From Bradyrhizobium sp. CSS354 (GTDB lineage: Bacteria; Pseudomonadota; Alphaproteobacteria; Rhizobiales; Xanthobacteraceae), in the NCBI RefSeq assembly GCF_029051725.1, contig NZ_JAACFU010000013.1:1-64000 (forward strand): DNA of 64,000 nt, written 5' to 3'. Shown piece after piece: positions 63,120 to 64,000 of the stretch. Position numbers and translations under genes: made by a program. The number at the start of each line of letters is the position of its first letter. Position 1 is the stretch's first letter. The notes beneath the pieces were generated by a model that was not told the origin of the DNA, did not search any database, and saw only the letters and a program-made list of their open reading frames with translations.

Positions 63120-64000
63120 GAACGCTTCTCCTCGCGCTTTGTGGTCGCGGTGTCCTTGATCAGATAGCCCGTCACCGAGCGCTTCTTCTCGAGCCATTTC
63201 TGCGCGACGGTGCGGACCTGCTCGGCGGTGACTGCGCGGATGCGATCTGGCCAGCTCCGGATGTCCTCGACCGACAGGCCCGTGGTCAGCGCGCCGCCAT
63301 ACCAGCGCGCCAGCACCGCCTGGTTGTCCTGGGCGTAGATCGCCTCGGCGATGAGCTGGGTCTTGACCCGCTCGAGATCCTCGGCGCGGATTGGATTCTG
63401 CGCGATGTCGGCAATGACGCCGTCGACCACCTGCTCGACCTCGGCGAAGCTGACGCCGGATTTGGGCGAAGCCGAGATCGCGAACTGGGTCGGGTCGAGC
63501 GAGATGCTCGAATAGCTGGCGCTGGCGGAGACCGCGAGCGGCTTGTCGACCACGAGCGCGCGGTAGAGATAGGAATTGCTGCCGCTGCCCATCAGCTGCG
63601 CCAGCACGTCGAGGGCCGCGCTTTCGCCGGCCGCAGCCGTGGTCGCCGAGGGCACCAGATAATAGCGCCGCAAGCCGGGTTGCTCGACGCGCGGATCGGC
63701 CAGGGTCACGGTGCGCGGCGCCGCGGGCTCCGGCTCCTGCGGGCGGACGCGGCGCGCCGGGATTGCGGGCTGGGCCGGGATGGAGCCGAAATTGCGCTCG
63801 ACCAGCGGGCGGATGTCGGCGGGCTCGACGTCGCCGGCGATCACCAGGATCGCGTTGTTCGGCGCATAGAAGCGGCGGTAGAAGGCGAGCGCATCCTCGC
63901 GATCGAGCTTCTCGATCTCCTGGTGCCAGCCGATCACAGGCCGGCCGTAGGGATGGTTGAGATAGAGCGCGGCCATGATCTGCTCGTTCAGCCGCGCGTC
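63116..64000 (-). CDS. M16B peptidase, catalytic subunit (5' end beyond the window)
   Basis: The right edge of the window cuts this gene. The visible 294 codons cover the second part of the N lobe and the C lobe (NHPYGRPVIGWHQEIEKLDR, FYRRFYAPNNAILVIAGDV, LMGSGSNSYLYRALVVDKP). The HxxEH zinc site must lie upstream of base 64000. NHPYGRPVIG with its downstream helix is typical of active members. It is paired and translationally coupled with the non-catalytic partner and probably processes periplasmic peptides or proteins. Confidence 0.88.
   Translation of the reverse strand, partial: DARLNEQIMAALYLNHPYGRPVIGWHQEIEKLDREDALAFYRRFYAPNNAILVIAGDVEPADIRPLVERNFGSIPAQPAIPARRVRPQEPEPAAPRTVTLADPRVEQPGLRRYYLVPSATTAAAGESAALDVLAQLMGSGSNSYLYRALVVDKPLAVSASASYSSISLDPTQFAISASPKSGVSFAEVEQVVDGVIADIAQNPIRAEDLERVKTQLIAEAIYAQDNQAVLARWYGGALTTGLSVEDIRSWPDRIRAVTAEQVRTVAQKWLEKKRSVTGYLIKDTATTKREEKRS

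Overview
The window is high-GC chromosomal DNA of an alphaproteobacterium, most likely Bradyrhizobium or a close relative. The reasons are the gene families present (GroESL with a CIRCE operator, an SbmA/BacA-related ABC transporter, a ChbG/HpnK deacetylase, DUF2076, DUF2093, DUF4170), the frequent ATGA/TTGA stop-start overlaps, and many intergenic palindromic repeats of the kind that litter Bradyrhizobium genomes. Genus is an inference; no rRNA gene is present, and no tRNA gene or CRISPR array was recognised.

Layout. 0-2.3 kb: a coding remnant, a small conserved protein, a membrane-anchored alpha/beta hydrolase and a periplasmic class I cytochrome c. 2.4-6.6 kb: glcDEF (glycolate oxidase) followed by a histone-H1-like Lys/Ala-rich protein. 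7.4-13 kb: an outer-membrane protein, an SbmA/BacA/BclA-type ABC exporter, a lactate permease and a META-like exported protein. 13-24.7 kb: an exported protein of unknown function, groES-groEL with promoter and CIRCE, a lipoprotein, cheZ, an L,D-transpeptidase, DUF2076, a glycosyltransferase/HpnK pair, and hisZ-hisG. 24.9-29.6 kb: a decayed patch, an AraC regulator, rsmE, an exported protein, ubiA and a conserved protein. 29.8-35.4 kb: a tightly overlapping operon pmbA-cysQ-DUF4170-DUF374-waaA-lpxK for lipid A/Kdo assembly and associated functions. 35.4-39.5 kb: small genes, including a 28-residue membrane peptide, a hydrolase-fold protein lacking its nucleophile, and a dense cluster of repeats. 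39.5-43.6 kb: xseA, a divergent hydrolase carrying an in-frame repeat insertion, a membrane protein and a winged-helix regulator.

43.6-49.1 kb is an accessory island. It carries a 1188-residue protein with an N-terminal SIR2 (NAD-hydrolase type) domain and a long helical C-terminal part, an architecture shared with anti-phage defence sirtuins. A convergent gene follows with a HEPN-like R-x4-H motif, separated from it by a long inverted repeat, and then two small membrane proteins. This is the best candidate for a little-described system in the window.

49.2-64 kb returns to core genes: purD, a fluoroacetate dehalogenase with every known active-site residue, tadA, an rRNA pseudouridine synthase with a roughly 390-residue disordered extension, rsmD, mutL, a ribbon-helix-helix protein, a four-gene cluster for a cytochrome-linked GMC dehydrogenase, arfB, and a pair of M16 peptidases, the last running off the right edge.
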